From Dyella terrae (GTDB taxonomy: Bacteria > Pseudomonadota > Gammaproteobacteria > Xanthomonadales > Rhodanobacteraceae): a stretch of 64,000 nucleotides of DNA. The stretch's first letter is position 1; each line of letters starts with the position of its first letter. The notes under the pieces were generated by a model that was not told the origin of the DNA, searched no databases, and was given only the letters and a program-made list of their open reading frames with translations. Location of the stretch: positions 434,001 through 498,000 of the forward strand of contig NZ_CP089414.1 of NCBI RefSeq assembly GCF_022394535.1, written 5' to 3'. The translations under genes were made by a program, and so were the position numbers. Shown piece by piece: positions 1 to 9,015 of this stretch.

Positions 1-59
1 ATGCCGCGACCAGTGGGCGCGGCCTGATCTATGGCGAACCGGTGGAGTCCACCCCTTGA
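1..59 (+). CDS. 3' end of an upstream gene, truncated by the window edge
   Basis: A reading frame open from the first base ends in TGA at 57-59, which overlaps the TTG start of the next gene. Only about 18 C-terminal residues are visible, ending GEPVESTP. The TTGA overlap suggests translational coupling, so this is probably another member of the hemicellulose locus that follows. The family cannot be recognised from so little sequence. Confidence 0.45.
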   Translation, partial: AATSGRGLIYGEPVESTP

Positions 60-1996
60 AACACATTCATGTTGGTGCCTCACTGGCGCTACTCCTGTCG
101 CTTCCCGTGGCGGCTCAGGCAAAGCTCGAGCTGCCACTGATGTTTTCGCAAGGCGCCGTACTCCAGCGCGACATGCCCATGCATGTATGGGGATGGTCCA
201 CGCCCGGCGCCCAAGTCACCGTAGGCTTCGATGGCGCCCATGCCACGGCGAAGGCGGATGCCAAGGGGCGCTGGGATGCAACGCTTCCCAAGCACGCTGC
301 GGGCGGCCCGTACGCGATGGACATCGACGACGGCAGCGAGCATCGCGTGTTGCGCGACATGCTGGTGGGTGATGTCTGGCTGTGTTCCGGACAGTCGAAC
401 ATGGAGTTCACCATGGCCGACGTGCGCGATGCCGCCGCCGAGCAGGCGAAGGCGAACGATCCGGCCATCCGCCATTTCAAGATTCCGCACACCTGGTCGC
501 TGCAGCCGCAGGATCGCCTGGAAGGTGGCACCTGGGTGGCTGCCAGTCCTTCTACGGTGAGCGCGTTCTCCGCCGTCTGCTGGTTCTTCGCGCGTGACAT
601 GAAGGCGCGCACCGGCGTACCGCAAGGGCTGATCAATAGCAGTTGGAGCGGCAGCAGCGTGGAAGCGTGGACCGACGCGCACACGGGCAACGTGGACGTG
701 CAGGCGCTGGCTGACGCGATCAAGAAGGACGATGCTGCCGAAGAAGCCAAGCTCGACCAGACCCGTCAGCGCCTGGCGCGTTGGCCCGCGCAGCAGGGTG
801 ATGTACTGGATGCGGCCGGCAAGCCAGCATGGGCTGCGGAAAAGCTCGACACATCGGCCTGGGCGGACATTGCCGTGCCCGCCTACTGGGAAACCGTGGG
901 CTACGACGACATGGATGGCGTGGCCTGGTATCGCACCGAGTTCACGTTGAGCGCGGCGGAAGCGGCGCAGGGCGTGACGCTGGGCCTGGGCGCCGTCGAT
1001 GACTCCGACCGCAGCTACGTCAACGGTCAGTTGATTGGCGAAACCGAGAAGCAGTGGAACAAGCCGCGCGTCTACAAGGTGCCGGCCAGTGCGTTGCATG
1101 CCGGCAACAACAGCATTGCCGTACGTGTGGATGATCTTGGCAACAACGGCGGCATCCATGGCGATGCTGCCGCACTGTACGTGCAGATGGCAGATGGCGC
1201 GCGCCGACCGCTCGCTGGCACCTGGCATTTCCACACGGCCAACGTGACCCTGGTGGGCACGCCGACTCGCCACCTGACGCCTACGCTGCTGTACAACGGC
1301 ATGATCCAGCCGCTGCTGGGTTATCCCATGCGCGGCGTGGTGTGGTACCAGGGCGAGTCCAACGCATCGGCGCCGCACGCCATGGCGTATCGCAAGCAGT
1401 TCGGTGCGATGATCCAGGCATGGCGCATGGCGTGGAAGCAGCCGGAGCTGCCGTTCTTCTGGGTACAGCTGGCGAACTTCAAAAGCGGTAGCGACACGCC
1501 AGACCAAAGCCCGTGGGCGGAACTGCGTGAATCACAGTCCGCGGTGCTTTCGTTGCCGCACACCGGCCAGGCCGTCACCATCGATGTCGGCAACCCCGAC
1601 GACATTCATCCCACCGATAAGCAAGACGTGGGACACCGACTTGCGCTTGCCGCGCGCCGCGTGGTGCTGGGCGACAACATCGTGGCCTCCGGCCCCGTGT
1701 ATCGCCAATGGCATGTCGACGGTGCGAAGGCGGTGGTGTCGTTCAATACCGATGGCGCACCGCTCGCCGTGCGTGGTGGCGGCGATACCGTGGGCGGCTT
1801 CGAGGTTGCCGGTGCTGATGGCCGCTACCAATCTGCGCAGGCACGCATCGATGGCGGGAACGTCGTGGTGTCCAGTGCAGCAGTATCGCATCCAGCCGCT
1901 GTGCGCTATGGCTGGAGCGATAACCCCGTCGACGCCAACCTGATCAATGGCGACGGTTTGCCCGCATCACCGTTCCGCACCACGCCATCACCGTGA
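56..1996 (+). CDS. Sialate O-acetylesterase family SGNH hydrolase (carbohydrate acetylesterase)
   Basis: A 646-residue exported carbohydrate esterase that would remove O-acetyl groups from glycans. The TTG start at 56 has GGAG about 9 bases upstream and begins a signal peptide (hydrophobic [13 protein letters not shown], cleavage near residue 22). SGNH motifs are visible: SGQSN at 111-115 with the likely nucleophile Ser114, WYQGESN, and DIHP with Asp516 and His518. A beta-sandwich insertion separates the two halves of the hydrolase domain, as in other members of this family. It heads a run of glycosidases (GH35, GH3, GH31); related acetylesterases occur in xanthomonad xyloglucan loci, so acetylated xyloglucan side chains are the likely substrate here. 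The substrate is inferred from context. Confidence 0.88.
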   Translation: MKHIHVGASLALLLSLPVAAQAKLELPLMFSQGAVLQRDMPMHVWGWSTPGAQVTVGFDGAHATAKADAKGRWDATLPKHAAGGPYAMDIDDGSEHRVLRDMLVGDVWLCSGQSNMEFTMADVRDAAAEQAKANDPAIRHFKIPHTWSLQPQDRLEGGTWVAASPSTVSAFSAVCWFFARDMKARTGVPQGLINSSWSGSSVEAWTDAHTGNVDVQALADAIKKDDAAEEAKLDQTRQRLARWPAQQGDVLDAAGKPAWAAEKLDTSAWADIAVPAYWETVGYDDMDGVAWYRTEFTLSAAEAAQGVTLGLGAVDDSDRSYVNGQLIGETEKQWNKPRVYKVPASALHAGNNSIAVRVDDLGNNGGIHGDAAALYVQMADGARRPLAGTWHFHTANVTLVGTPTRHLTPTLLYNGMIQPLLGYPMRGVVWYQGESNASAPHAMAYRKQFGAMIQAWRMAWKQPELPFFWVQLANFKSGSDTPDQSPWAELRESQSAVLSLPHTGQAVTIDVGNPDDIHPTDKQDVGHRLALAARRVVLGDNIVASGPVYRQWHVDGAKAVVSFNTDGAPLAVRGGGDTVGGFEVAGADGRYQSAQARIDGGNVVVSSAAVSHPAAVRYGWSDNPVDANLINGDGLPASPFRTTPSP

Positions 1997-2004
1997 GGCC
2001 CCTT

Positions 2005-3609
2005 ATGCGCGCGACGCTCTTACGCCGTATCGCCTTGGTGTTGTCCGCCGCCCTGATGACCTTGGGTGCACAGGCCGGCGAATTGACGCGCATCGTCCAG
2101 CAGGATGGCCATCACGCGCTCATGGTGGATGGCAAGCCGTATCTGATACTCGGCGCGCAGGTGAACAACTCCAGCGCATGGCCCGACATGCTGCCGGAGG
2201 TCTGGCCGGCGATTGAACGCATGCACGCCAATACAGTGGGCGTGCCGATCGCCTGGGAGCAGATTGAGCCGAAGGAAGGGCAGTTCGATTTCAGTTTCCT
2301 CGATACGCTACTCACGCAAGCGCGCGACCACCATGTGCGCTTGGTGCTCGTGTGGTTCGCCACATGGAAGAACAACGGGCCCAGCTATGCGCCGTCGTGG
2401 GTGAAGCTGGACAACCAGCGCTTTCCGCGTTTGGTGTCGCGCTCGGGCAAGCTGCTCAATTCACTTTCGCCGCATGCCACCGCCACCATGGAGGCGGATC
2501 GCAAGGCGTTCGTGCAATTGATGACGCACCTGCGTGCTGCCGACGGCGACAAGCACACCGTGATCATGGTGCAGGTAGAAAACGAGTCGGGCACCTACAA
2601 CACCGACCGTGACCATTCGCCTGAGGCCAACAAGCTGTTTGCTGGCGCTGTTCCCGACGCGTTGCTGCATGCCGTCGGCAAGCCGGCCGGCAACTGGAGC
2701 CAGGTGTTTGGCAAGGACGCGGCGGAGTTTTTCCACGCGTGGTCGATCGCGCGCTTTATCGACCAGGTCGCCACGGCAGGCAAGGCAGCCTACAACCTGC
2801 CGATGTACGCCAATGCTGCGTTGCGCGACCCCTTCCATCCCGGGGAGCCCGGTAGCTACGAGACGGGCGGCCCCACCGACAACGTGTTGGATATCTGGAA
2901 GGCTGGCGCGCCGTCGCTCGATCTGCTGGCGCCCGACATCTACCTGCCCGACTACACGCGCTACATCGCTGTGCTCGACCGTTACGCGCGCAAGGACAAT
3001 CCGCTGTTCGTGGCTGAAACCGGTAATGCCCACGCCTATGCGCGCTATGTCTACGCGACGCTTGGTCATGGCGGCATCGGGTTCTCGCCGTTCGGCATGG
3101 ATTTCACCAAGTACAGCAATTACCCGCTGGGCGTGCGCCAACTCGATGAAGCCGCGGTGGACGCGTTTGGCGTCAACTACAGCGCGCTGGCGCCGATGGG
3201 CAGCGAGATCGCCGCGGCTGGACTGGCCGGCAAGTTGTGGGGCGCGGCGGAACCCACGGATACGCACGCGCAGACGCTCGACCTCGGTGACTGGAAAGTT
3301 CAGCTCGGTTACGGGCAACTGCAGTTCGGCGTGGATCCTCCCAAGGGCAATGCCGATACCGATGGCGGCGCCATCGTGGCGCAGCTTGGCGACAACGAAT
3401 ACCTCGTCACCGGGCACAACGTGCGCGTGAGCTTTCAACCGGGACGGCGAGGCAAGGACGGCCGCTTCCTGCTCGACCGCGTCGAGGAAGGCCACTACGA
3501 GAATGGCAAGTGGATCTTTAAACGGCTGTGGAACGGCGACCAGACCGATTACGGCCTGAATTTCACCAGCGTGCCGCAGGTACTGCGCGTCAGGCTGGCT
3601 ACCTACTGA
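2005..3609 (+). CDS. GH35-type beta-galactosidase with DUF5597 C-terminal domain
   Basis: A 534-residue exported glycosidase of the type found with xyloglucan-degrading enzymes (compare Cellvibrio Bgl35A), expected to cut terminal beta-galactose from xyloglucan side chains. The ATG at 2005 is preferred because GAGG lies 6 bases upstream; a GTG at 1993 is possible. The signal peptide ends near AQAGEL. The clan GH-A pair is visible: the acid/base in VQVENESG (Glu194) and the nucleophile in FVAETG (Glu338). The C-terminal 130 residues match the DUF5597 pattern. It follows the esterase by 8 bases and precedes the GH3 gene by 8 bases, so the three probably share a transcript. Confidence 0.88.
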   Translation: MRATLLRRIALVLSAALMTLGAQAGELTRIVQQDGHHALMVDGKPYLILGAQVNNSSAWPDMLPEVWPAIERMHANTVGVPIAWEQIEPKEGQFDFSFLDTLLTQARDHHVRLVLVWFATWKNNGPSYAPSWVKLDNQRFPRLVSRSGKLLNSLSPHATATMEADRKAFVQLMTHLRAADGDKHTVIMVQVENESGTYNTDRDHSPEANKLFAGAVPDALLHAVGKPAGNWSQVFGKDAAEFFHAWSIARFIDQVATAGKAAYNLPMYANAALRDPFHPGEPGSYETGGPTDNVLDIWKAGAPSLDLLAPDIYLPDYTRYIAVLDRYARKDNPLFVAETGNAHAYARYVYATLGHGGIGFSPFGMDFTKYSNYPLGVRQLDEAAVDAFGVNYSALAPMGSEIAAAGLAGKLWGAAEPTDTHAQTLDLGDWKVQLGYGQLQFGVDPPKGNADTDGGAIVAQLGDNEYLVTGHNVRVSFQPGRRGKDGRFLLDRVEEGHYENGKWIFKRLWNGDQTDYGLNFTSVPQVLRVRLATY

Positions 3610-3617
3610 GGATGTTC

Positions 3618-5981
3618 ATGCGCAAGACCATGCTTGCCCTGGCGCTATGTGCGCTGGGGATGTCCACTGCTGCAACCTGCGGCGATGCCGTGCCCGCCGC
3701 CGATACCGCCGCTGTGGAACAGCGCGTCGAGAGCCTGCTCGGCAAGCTCACTGTCGAACAGAAAGTTGTCTTGCTCGGTGGCGTCGATAACTTTTATACC
3801 CGTGACGTGCCGGCTATTGGCCTGCCGCGCCTGGCCATGTCCGATGGCCCGATCGGCGTGCGCGCACCCGGACCTTCCACCGCCTACGCCGCGGGCATTG
3901 CCCTGGCGGCGAGCTGGGATCCAGCACTGGCCGAGCGTGTGGGTACGGCCATGGGCCGCGATGCGCGTGCTCGCGGCGTGAGTTTCCTACTGGGCCCTGG
4001 CGTCAACATGTATCGCGCGCCGCAGAACGGCCGCAACATGGAGTACTACGGCGAAGATCCGCTACTCGCCGGCAAGATCGCCGTGGGCCTGATCCAAGGT
4101 GTGCAGGGGCAGGGCGTGGTCGCCACCGTCAAGCATTTCGCCGCCAACAATTCCGAGTACGACCGCCGGCACCTAGATAGCCTGATCGACGAACGCACGC
4201 TGCGTGAGATCTACCTGCCAGCCTTCGAGATGGCCGTGAAGGAAGGCCATGTCGGCGCGGTGATGAGCAGCTACAACCTGGTCAATGGCGAGTATCTGGC
4301 GGAGAACCGCCGCATCGCTCACGACATCCTCAAACAGGAATGGGGTTTCAACGGCCTGTACATGTCCGACTGGGAAGCCGCGCACGATGGCGTGAAAGCA
4401 TTCAAGGCCGGGCTCGATCTTGAGATGCCGACGCCGGATGCGATGAAGCCGGCGCTGATCGAGAGCGGACTGCGCGATGGCTCCCTGTCCACCGCCGATC
4501 TCGACGACAAAACGCGCCGCCTGTTGCGCACCGCTGTGCGTTTCGGCTTCCTTGATCGTCCGTTGCGCGACTATGCCATTCCCCTGATGGATCCCGCGTC
4601 GGCACATGCCGCACTCGATGCCGCGCGCGAATCGCTGGTGCTGCTAAAGAACGCCTCGCAGACCTTGCCGCTGGATGCCTCGCACATGACATCGGTCGCG
4701 GTGATCGGACCGATGGCGTATCCGGGCGCGGCCAGTGCCGGCGGTAGCTCGCACATCGATGCATTTCGCACGCAAAGCATTCTCTCGGGCATCAGCGACC
4801 GCGTGGGCGATAAGGTGAACGTGCTCTACAGCCGTGGCCTGCCCAGTACGGCAGACGTGTTCGCGAAAGAAGTATTCGTGACCACGGATGGCAAGACCGG
4901 CCTGCTTCGCGAAACCTTCGGCAACGCGGACTTTACCGGCAAGCCGGTCGAGCGCATGGTCAACACCAAGGTGGACCAGTGGAAGCCAGAGCTGTGGACC
5001 ACGCCCGCGGCGGAGCGCCAGAGCATTCGCTGGTCCGGTCGCTTCGTGCCTGATCGCAGTGGCAAGTTTCTGTTCCTCACTGCCGCGGCAAGCAAGGATA
5101 GCTACACGCTGTACGTCGACGGCAAGCCAGTGATCCAGCAGCCGGTGTTTGAAGGCCAGGCGCCGCACTACGTCGTGTTGCCGATGACGGCGGGCAAGGC
5201 TGTGGACATCCGCCTCGACTATCGCCCCGACGTGAGCTACAGCCGCATGAGCCTGGGCGCCATCGCCGTGGATGCGATGATCCCCGAGGAAACCCGCAAG
5301 ATGGCTGCCATGGCCGATGCCGCCGTGGTCGCGGTGGGTTTCGATGGCACCTCCGAAAGCGAGGCCTTTGATCGCAGCTTCCAGTTGCCTTGGGGGCAGG
5401 AGGCGCTGATCGAGGCCGTCGCCGCCGTCAACAAGCACACCGTCGTCACCGTGACCTCCGGCGGCGGTTATGCCACCGACGGTTGGCTCGACCACGTGCC
5501 GGCGCTGCTGCAGAACTGGTACCCGGGCCAGGAGGGCGGGCAGGCGATTGCCGAAGTGCTATTCGGTGATCGCTCACCGGAAGGCAAGCTGCCGATCAGT
5601 TTCGAGCATCACTGGCAGGACAATCCGACCCACGATTTCTACGACGCGCATCCTGCTGCCGACGGCCACCCCACGGTGCGCTACGGCGAAGGTGTGTTCC
5701 TCGGCTATCGCTGGTACACCAGCCACCCGCGCGACGCGCAGCCGTTGTTCGCGTTCGGTCATGGCTTGTCGTACACGAGCTTCGCCTTCAGCAAGCTCGC
5801 GCTCTCCGCCGTGGCGGCGAATGGTGATGTCACGGTGTCGTTCGACGTGCGCAACACGGGCGCGCGCGAGGGTGCCGAGGTGGCACAGGTGTACGTGGGC
5901 GACCCGTCGGCACGCGTGGCGCGCCCGCAGAAGGAACTCAAGGCGTTTCGCAAAGTACGGCTGGCGCCCGGGCAGACGTAG
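3618..5981 (+). CDS. GH3 family beta-glycosidase with PA14 insert, truncated by an in-frame amber stop
   Basis: An exported GH3 enzyme of 787 residues as encoded, expected to act as a beta-glucosidase or beta-xylosidase on hemicellulose oligosaccharides. The ATG at 3618 is chosen because GAGG (3608-3611) stands 6 bases before it; the ATG at 3612 directly abuts that motif. Domain order is signal peptide, GH3 N-terminal barrel with nucleophile Asp251 in MSDWEA, GH3 C-terminal domain interrupted by a PA14-like module (about 420-545), then a fibronectin III-like domain. TAG at 5979-5981 stops translation inside that last domain, although the frame stays open with typical GH3 sequence to a natural TGA at 6135-6137. 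Loss of two or three strands of the terminal sandwich may destabilise the protein. Confidence 0.9.
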   Translation: MRKTMLALALCALGMSTAATCGDAVPAADTAAVEQRVESLLGKLTVEQKVVLLGGVDNFYTRDVPAIGLPRLAMSDGPIGVRAPGPSTAYAAGIALAASWDPALAERVGTAMGRDARARGVSFLLGPGVNMYRAPQNGRNMEYYGEDPLLAGKIAVGLIQGVQGQGVVATVKHFAANNSEYDRRHLDSLIDERTLREIYLPAFEMAVKEGHVGAVMSSYNLVNGEYLAENRRIAHDILKQEWGFNGLYMSDWEAAHDGVKAFKAGLDLEMPTPDAMKPALIESGLRDGSLSTADLDDKTRRLLRTAVRFGFLDRPLRDYAIPLMDPASAHAALDAARESLVLLKNASQTLPLDASHMTSVAVIGPMAYPGAASAGGSSHIDAFRTQSILSGISDRVGDKVNVLYSRGLPSTADVFAKEVFVTTDGKTGLLRETFGNADFTGKPVERMVNTKVDQWKPELWTTPAAERQSIRWSGRFVPDRSGKFLFLTAAASKDSYTLYVDGKPVIQQPVFEGQAPHYVVLPMTAGKAVDIRLDYRPDVSYSRMSLGAIAVDAMIPEETRKMAAMADAAVVAVGFDGTSESEAFDRSFQLPWGQEALIEAVAAVNKHTVVTVTSGGGYATDGWLDHVPALLQNWYPGQEGGQAIAEVLFGDRSPEGKLPISFEHHWQDNPTHDFYDAHPAADGHPTVRYGEGVFLGYRWYTSHPRDAQPLFAFGHGLSYTSFAFSKLALSAVAANGDVTVSFDVRNTGAREGAEVAQVYVGDPSARVARPQKELKAFRKVRLAPGQT

Positions 5982-6137
5982 CATGTCAGCCTGACGCTGG
6001 ATCGGCGCGCGTTCGCCTGGTACGACGCCGACAAGCATGACTGGCGAGTTGATCCGGGTCGTTTCGTCGTCTACGTGGGCGATGCTTCCGACCAGACGCC
6101 GCTGAGCGCGGACTTCACGATGGGTAAGCAGCCATGA
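5982..6137 (+). pseudogene. Untranslated C-terminal remainder of the GH3 gene
   Basis: This is the direct in-frame continuation of the GH3 gene after TAG 5979-5981. It encodes 51 residues beginning HVSLTLDRRAFAWYD and ending FTMGKQP, then TGA at 6135. This is the usual ending of the GH3 fibronectin III-like domain, where a PGxTxxVxLTL pattern is common. A single C-to-T change (CAG to TAG) would explain the stop. No ATG with a ribosome-binding site restarts translation here, so the segment is lost unless the amber codon is suppressed or the base is a sequencing error. Confidence 0.8.
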
Positions 6138-6249
6138 TGTCTGCGCTTTCGCCCCTGTAATCATCTGGAATAGCCACCGGGTCGGAAGGTGCCCCGGTGG
6201 TGTTCAAGAGCTCGTTTATGATCTTGCATGAGCGCCGGATTTTCTTCGC

Positions 6250-6399
6250 CGTCATTCCGGCGTACCCCGAAAAGGGGGCAAGGGCCGGAATCCAGTGGCG
6301 ACCACGTTCAATGATGGCGATGGTTGGCCATATTCCGGGACTTTTTTCGCGATAACCGGATACAGAGGTCACTGGATTCCGGCCTGCGCCGGAATGACG
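6250..6399. repeat. Palindromic intergenic element, degenerate copy
   Basis: It lies between the 3' ends of the convergent GH3 and xylR genes, in the 314-base gap 6138-6451 that holds nothing else. The outer arms are inverted copies: the left begins CGTCATTCCGGCG and ends GGCCGGAATCCAGTG, and the right (6370-6399) reads CACTGGATTCCGG...CGGAATGACG. The left arm is interrupted by about 18 bases that form their own CCCC-GAAAA-GGGG hairpin. A cleaner copy with the same arms lies at 44663-44795, so this is a dispersed REP/MITE-like family. It may also serve as a transcription barrier between the converging genes. Confidence 0.75.
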
Positions 6400-6451
6400 A
6401 GCAAGACATGTCGCTTTTCCGGGGTCCCCATAAGATCGTAGGGGCGGCGCC

Positions 6452-7618
6452 CTAAGAGCGCGCGTTCTCAATGAACTGCCGCGGCGTGCAATTGAATTCA
6501 CGACGGAACACGGCGTACATGTACTGCAGCGAGGTGAAGCCGCTGCTCACGGCTACGTCGGCCAGCGGACGTGACGTGTCCTTGAGCATGTTGCGCGCCA
6601 TCTCCAGCTTGTGCTCCAGGATGGTCTGGTGCACGGTGCGCTTCAGCTCACGCTTGAAGTGTTCTTCAAGCAGCGTGCGCGAGATGCCCACGTAATCGGC
6701 GACCTGTTCGGTTTTGATGCCCAGACACGCGTACTGGCGGATGTAGTGGCAGGCGCGCATCACATGCGGGCTCTTCATCGGCTTGTGCAGGCTGCTGGCC
6801 TGGATGTTGAGGCCAGCCGGCGGTACCAGGATGCGCGTACCCGCAGACACGCCACCATGCAGCATCTGATGCAGCACCTGCGCGGCCATGCGGCCCATTT
6901 CCTCCGCGCCCTGGGTCACCGAGGTCAGCGGGATACGGCTCAGGAGCTGCGCCAAGGGGTCGTTGTCGATGCCCGCCACGGCGATCTGCTCGGGCACCGG
7001 TACATCCGCCACCACGCAGGCCTGCAGCAGCTGACGCGCACGCGCGTCCGTCACTGCGATGATGCCAATGGGCTTGGGTAATGACTTCACCCACGCAGCC
7101 ATGTCTTCCTGTGCGCGGCCCCAGCCACCCGCACTGGTCGGCGAGCCGCGGTATACCAGGCCCTCGAGCCGATCTGCCTCGATCATTCGCAGGAAGGCGG
7201 ATTCGCGCTCCTGCGCCCAACGGTTGCCTGGATTGGGCGGCAGCCCATAGAAGGCGAAACGTTGCAGGCCCTGTTCAATCAGGTGGTCATACGCCAGCCG
7301 CACCAACTTGACGTTGTCGGTCGCCACGTAGGGCGTTATCGGTGGGTATTGGCTCACGTCCGCATAGGAGCCGCCCACGGCCACCACGGGAATGGGTATG
7401 TCGGCCAGGGTTTCGGCCACAACGGGGTCGTCGAAGTCCGCGATGATGCCGTCGCCGCGCCAGTGGTGAATGCCAAGGGTGCGGCTGCGGAAGTCCTCTT
7501 CCATGAAGAGGTCCCACTCCACGCGCGTGGATTTCAAATACTGGCCGATGCCCGCAATGATCTGCCGGTCATAAACCTTGTTCGCATTGAAGAGCAGGGC
7601 GATGCGGTGTGGAGACAT
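6452..7618 (-). CDS. xylR: XylR family xylose-responsive transcriptional regulator (AraC type)
   Basis: A 388-residue regulator collinear with E. coli XylR. It has an N-terminal LacI/periplasmic-binding-like sugar domain (RIALLFNANKVYDRQ near the start, then DGIIADFDD and FAFYGLP) and a C-terminal AraC double helix-turn-helix ending near FRREFNCTPRQF. The start at 7618 (MSPHRIALLF) matches the E. coli N-terminus; an upstream extension in the same frame lacks similarity and is rejected. In E. coli, XylR with xylose activates xylAB and the transport genes. Here it is divergent from dgoD-xylB-xylA-transporter-GH31, so it should control them and perhaps the esterase-GH35-GH3 genes. This E. coli-like form is notable because many xanthomonads use a LacI-type XylR. 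Confidence 0.93.
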   Translation of the reverse strand: MSPHRIALLFNANKVYDRQIIAGIGQYLKSTRVEWDLFMEEDFRSRTLGIHHWRGDGIIADFDDPVVAETLADIPIPVVAVGGSYADVSQYPPITPYVATDNVKLVRLAYDHLIEQGLQRFAFYGLPPNPGNRWAQERESAFLRMIEADRLEGLVYRGSPTSAGGWGRAQEDMAAWVKSLPKPIGIIAVTDARARQLLQACVVADVPVPEQIAVAGIDNDPLAQLLSRIPLTSVTQGAEEMGRMAAQVLHQMLHGGVSAGTRILVPPAGLNIQASSLHKPMKSPHVMRACHYIRQYACLGIKTEQVADYVGISRTLLEEHFKRELKRTVHQTILEHKLEMARNMLKDTSRPLADVAVSSGFTSLQYMYAVFRREFNCTPRQFIENARS

Positions 7619-7866
7619 GGTCTGGCTATTCGGGCCGTAATGAAAAGAGCCCAGGAAAGCCGACGCTACCAGCTCTCGCGGCACCGGGCATGACGCAACG
7701 CGACAGGGAAAAAAACCTGCCACGTTGGCGGATTTCGCAATTGCGGCCCCCCACGGCCTGATTGCAGCATCCCGGCGTTGTTTGAAGTGGCCCTGGACGC
7801 CACTCCCGGGCGCCACGTGTCGCGGCCGGTGTCGCCACTCCGCAGGCTTTGGGCCGAAACCTACGC
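7619..7866. promoter_or_regulatory. Divergent control region between xylR and the dgoD-xylB-xylA operon
   Basis: A 248-base gene-free interval between the starts of xylR (minus) and dgoD (plus) must carry both promoters and, by analogy with E. coli, the XylR operator. An A7 tract occurs in the middle (CAGGGAAAAAAACCTGCC), of the sort AraC-family direct repeats often flank. I could not identify a convincing pair of direct repeats or sigma70 boxes by eye, so only the region and its role are proposed. Confidence 0.45.
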
Positions 7867-9015
7867 ATGAAGATCACCGCCATCACCACTTTTATCGTGC
7901 CGCCGCGCTGGCTGTTCGTGCGCGTCGACACCGACGTTGGCATCAGTGGCTGGGGCGAGCCGATCGTGGAGGGCAGGGCGCACACCGTGGCCGCTGCGGT
8001 CGACGAGCTGTCCGACTACCTGATGGGCAAGGACCCGCGCCGGGTAGAGGATCACTGGAATGTGATGTACCGCGCCGGTTTCTATCGCGGCGGCCCGATC
8101 CTGATGAGTGCGCTGGCCGGCATCGACCAGGCCCTGTGGGATATCAAGGGAAAGCAGTTGGGCGTGCCCGTGCATGAGCTGCTGGGCGGCCCGGTGCGCG
8201 AACGCATCCGCGCCTACTCGTGGATTGGTGGCGACCGTCCGGCCGATACCGCGCGCGCCGCGAAAGATGCGGTGGCGCGCGGTTTTACCGCGGTGAAGAT
8301 GAATGCCACGGAGGAAATGCAGTACGTGGACACGCACGCCAAGGTTGAGCGTGTGCTGGAGAACGTGCAGGCCGTGCGTGACGCGGTGGGCCCGGACATT
8401 GGCCTGGGTGTGGATTTCCACGGCCGCGTGCACAAGCCCATGGCCAAAGTGCTGATGCGCGAGCTGCGGCCGTACAAGCTCATGTTCATCGAGGAGCCGG
8501 TGCTGTCTGAGCACCTGGAGGCCATTCCGGAACTGGCGGCGCTGTCGCCCGCGCCTATCGCGCTGGGTGAACGGCTCTATTCGCGCTATGACTTCAAGCG
8601 CGTGCTGGACATGGGTGGTGTGGACATCATTCAGCCCGATCCATCCCATGCGGGCGGAATTACCGAGACCCAGAAAATCGCCGCCATGGCCGAAGCCTAC
8701 GATGTAGCGCTGGCCCTGCATTGCCCGCTAGGCCCCATCGCTCTGGCGGCTAACCTGCAACTGGATGCGGTGTGCCACAACGCTTTTATTCAAGAGCAAA
8801 GCCTGGGCATCCACTACAACGCTGACAACGACCTGCTTGACTACGTGGTCGATCGCAGCGTCTTCACCTATCACGAAGGCTATGTAGCTATTCCGAAGGG
8901 GCCGGGCCTGGGCATCGAGATCAATCAGGCCTACGTGGACGAGCGCGCCATCGTCGGGCATCGCTGGCGTAACCCGGTATGGCGTCACGCCGATGGCAGC
9001 GTGGCGGAATGGTGA
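7867..9015 (+). CDS. dgoD: Galactonate dehydratase (enolase superfamily)
   Basis: A 382-residue cytoplasmic enzyme matching E. coli DgoD nearly end to end in length and motifs; it dehydrates D-galactonate to 2-dehydro-3-deoxygalactonate. The ATG at 7867 (MKITAITTF) reproduces the E. coli start. Shared landmarks include SWxGGDRPAD, the metal and base residues in GVDFHGR, FIEEPVL and LGERLYSR, the catalytic His in ALHCPLGP, and the ending [11 protein letters not shown]. It is translationally coupled to xylB by a TGATG overlap. No dgoK, dgoA or galactose dehydrogenase is in view, so either the rest of the oxidative galactose pathway is elsewhere or the enzyme acts on a related sugar acid such as xylonate or arabinonate. 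Confidence 0.9.
   Translation: MKITAITTFIVPPRWLFVRVDTDVGISGWGEPIVEGRAHTVAAAVDELSDYLMGKDPRRVEDHWNVMYRAGFYRGGPILMSALAGIDQALWDIKGKQLGVPVHELLGGPVRERIRAYSWIGGDRPADTARAAKDAVARGFTAVKMNATEEMQYVDTHAKVERVLENVQAVRDAVGPDIGLGVDFHGRVHKPMAKVLMRELRPYKLMFIEEPVLSEHLEAIPELAALSPAPIALGERLYSRYDFKRVLDMGGVDIIQPDPSHAGGITETQKIAAMAEAYDVALALHCPLGPIALAANLQLDAVCHNAFIQEQSLGIHYNADNDLLDYVVDRSVFTYHEGYVAIPKGPGLGIEINQAYVDERAIVGHRWRNPVWRHADGSVAEW

Noticed and set aside
89-1507. Long open frame antisense to the acetylesterase gene
   Set aside because: Composition is rich in Arg, His and Val without domain motifs, as expected for the complementary strand of a high-GC gene; the plus-strand frame carries the full SGNH signature.
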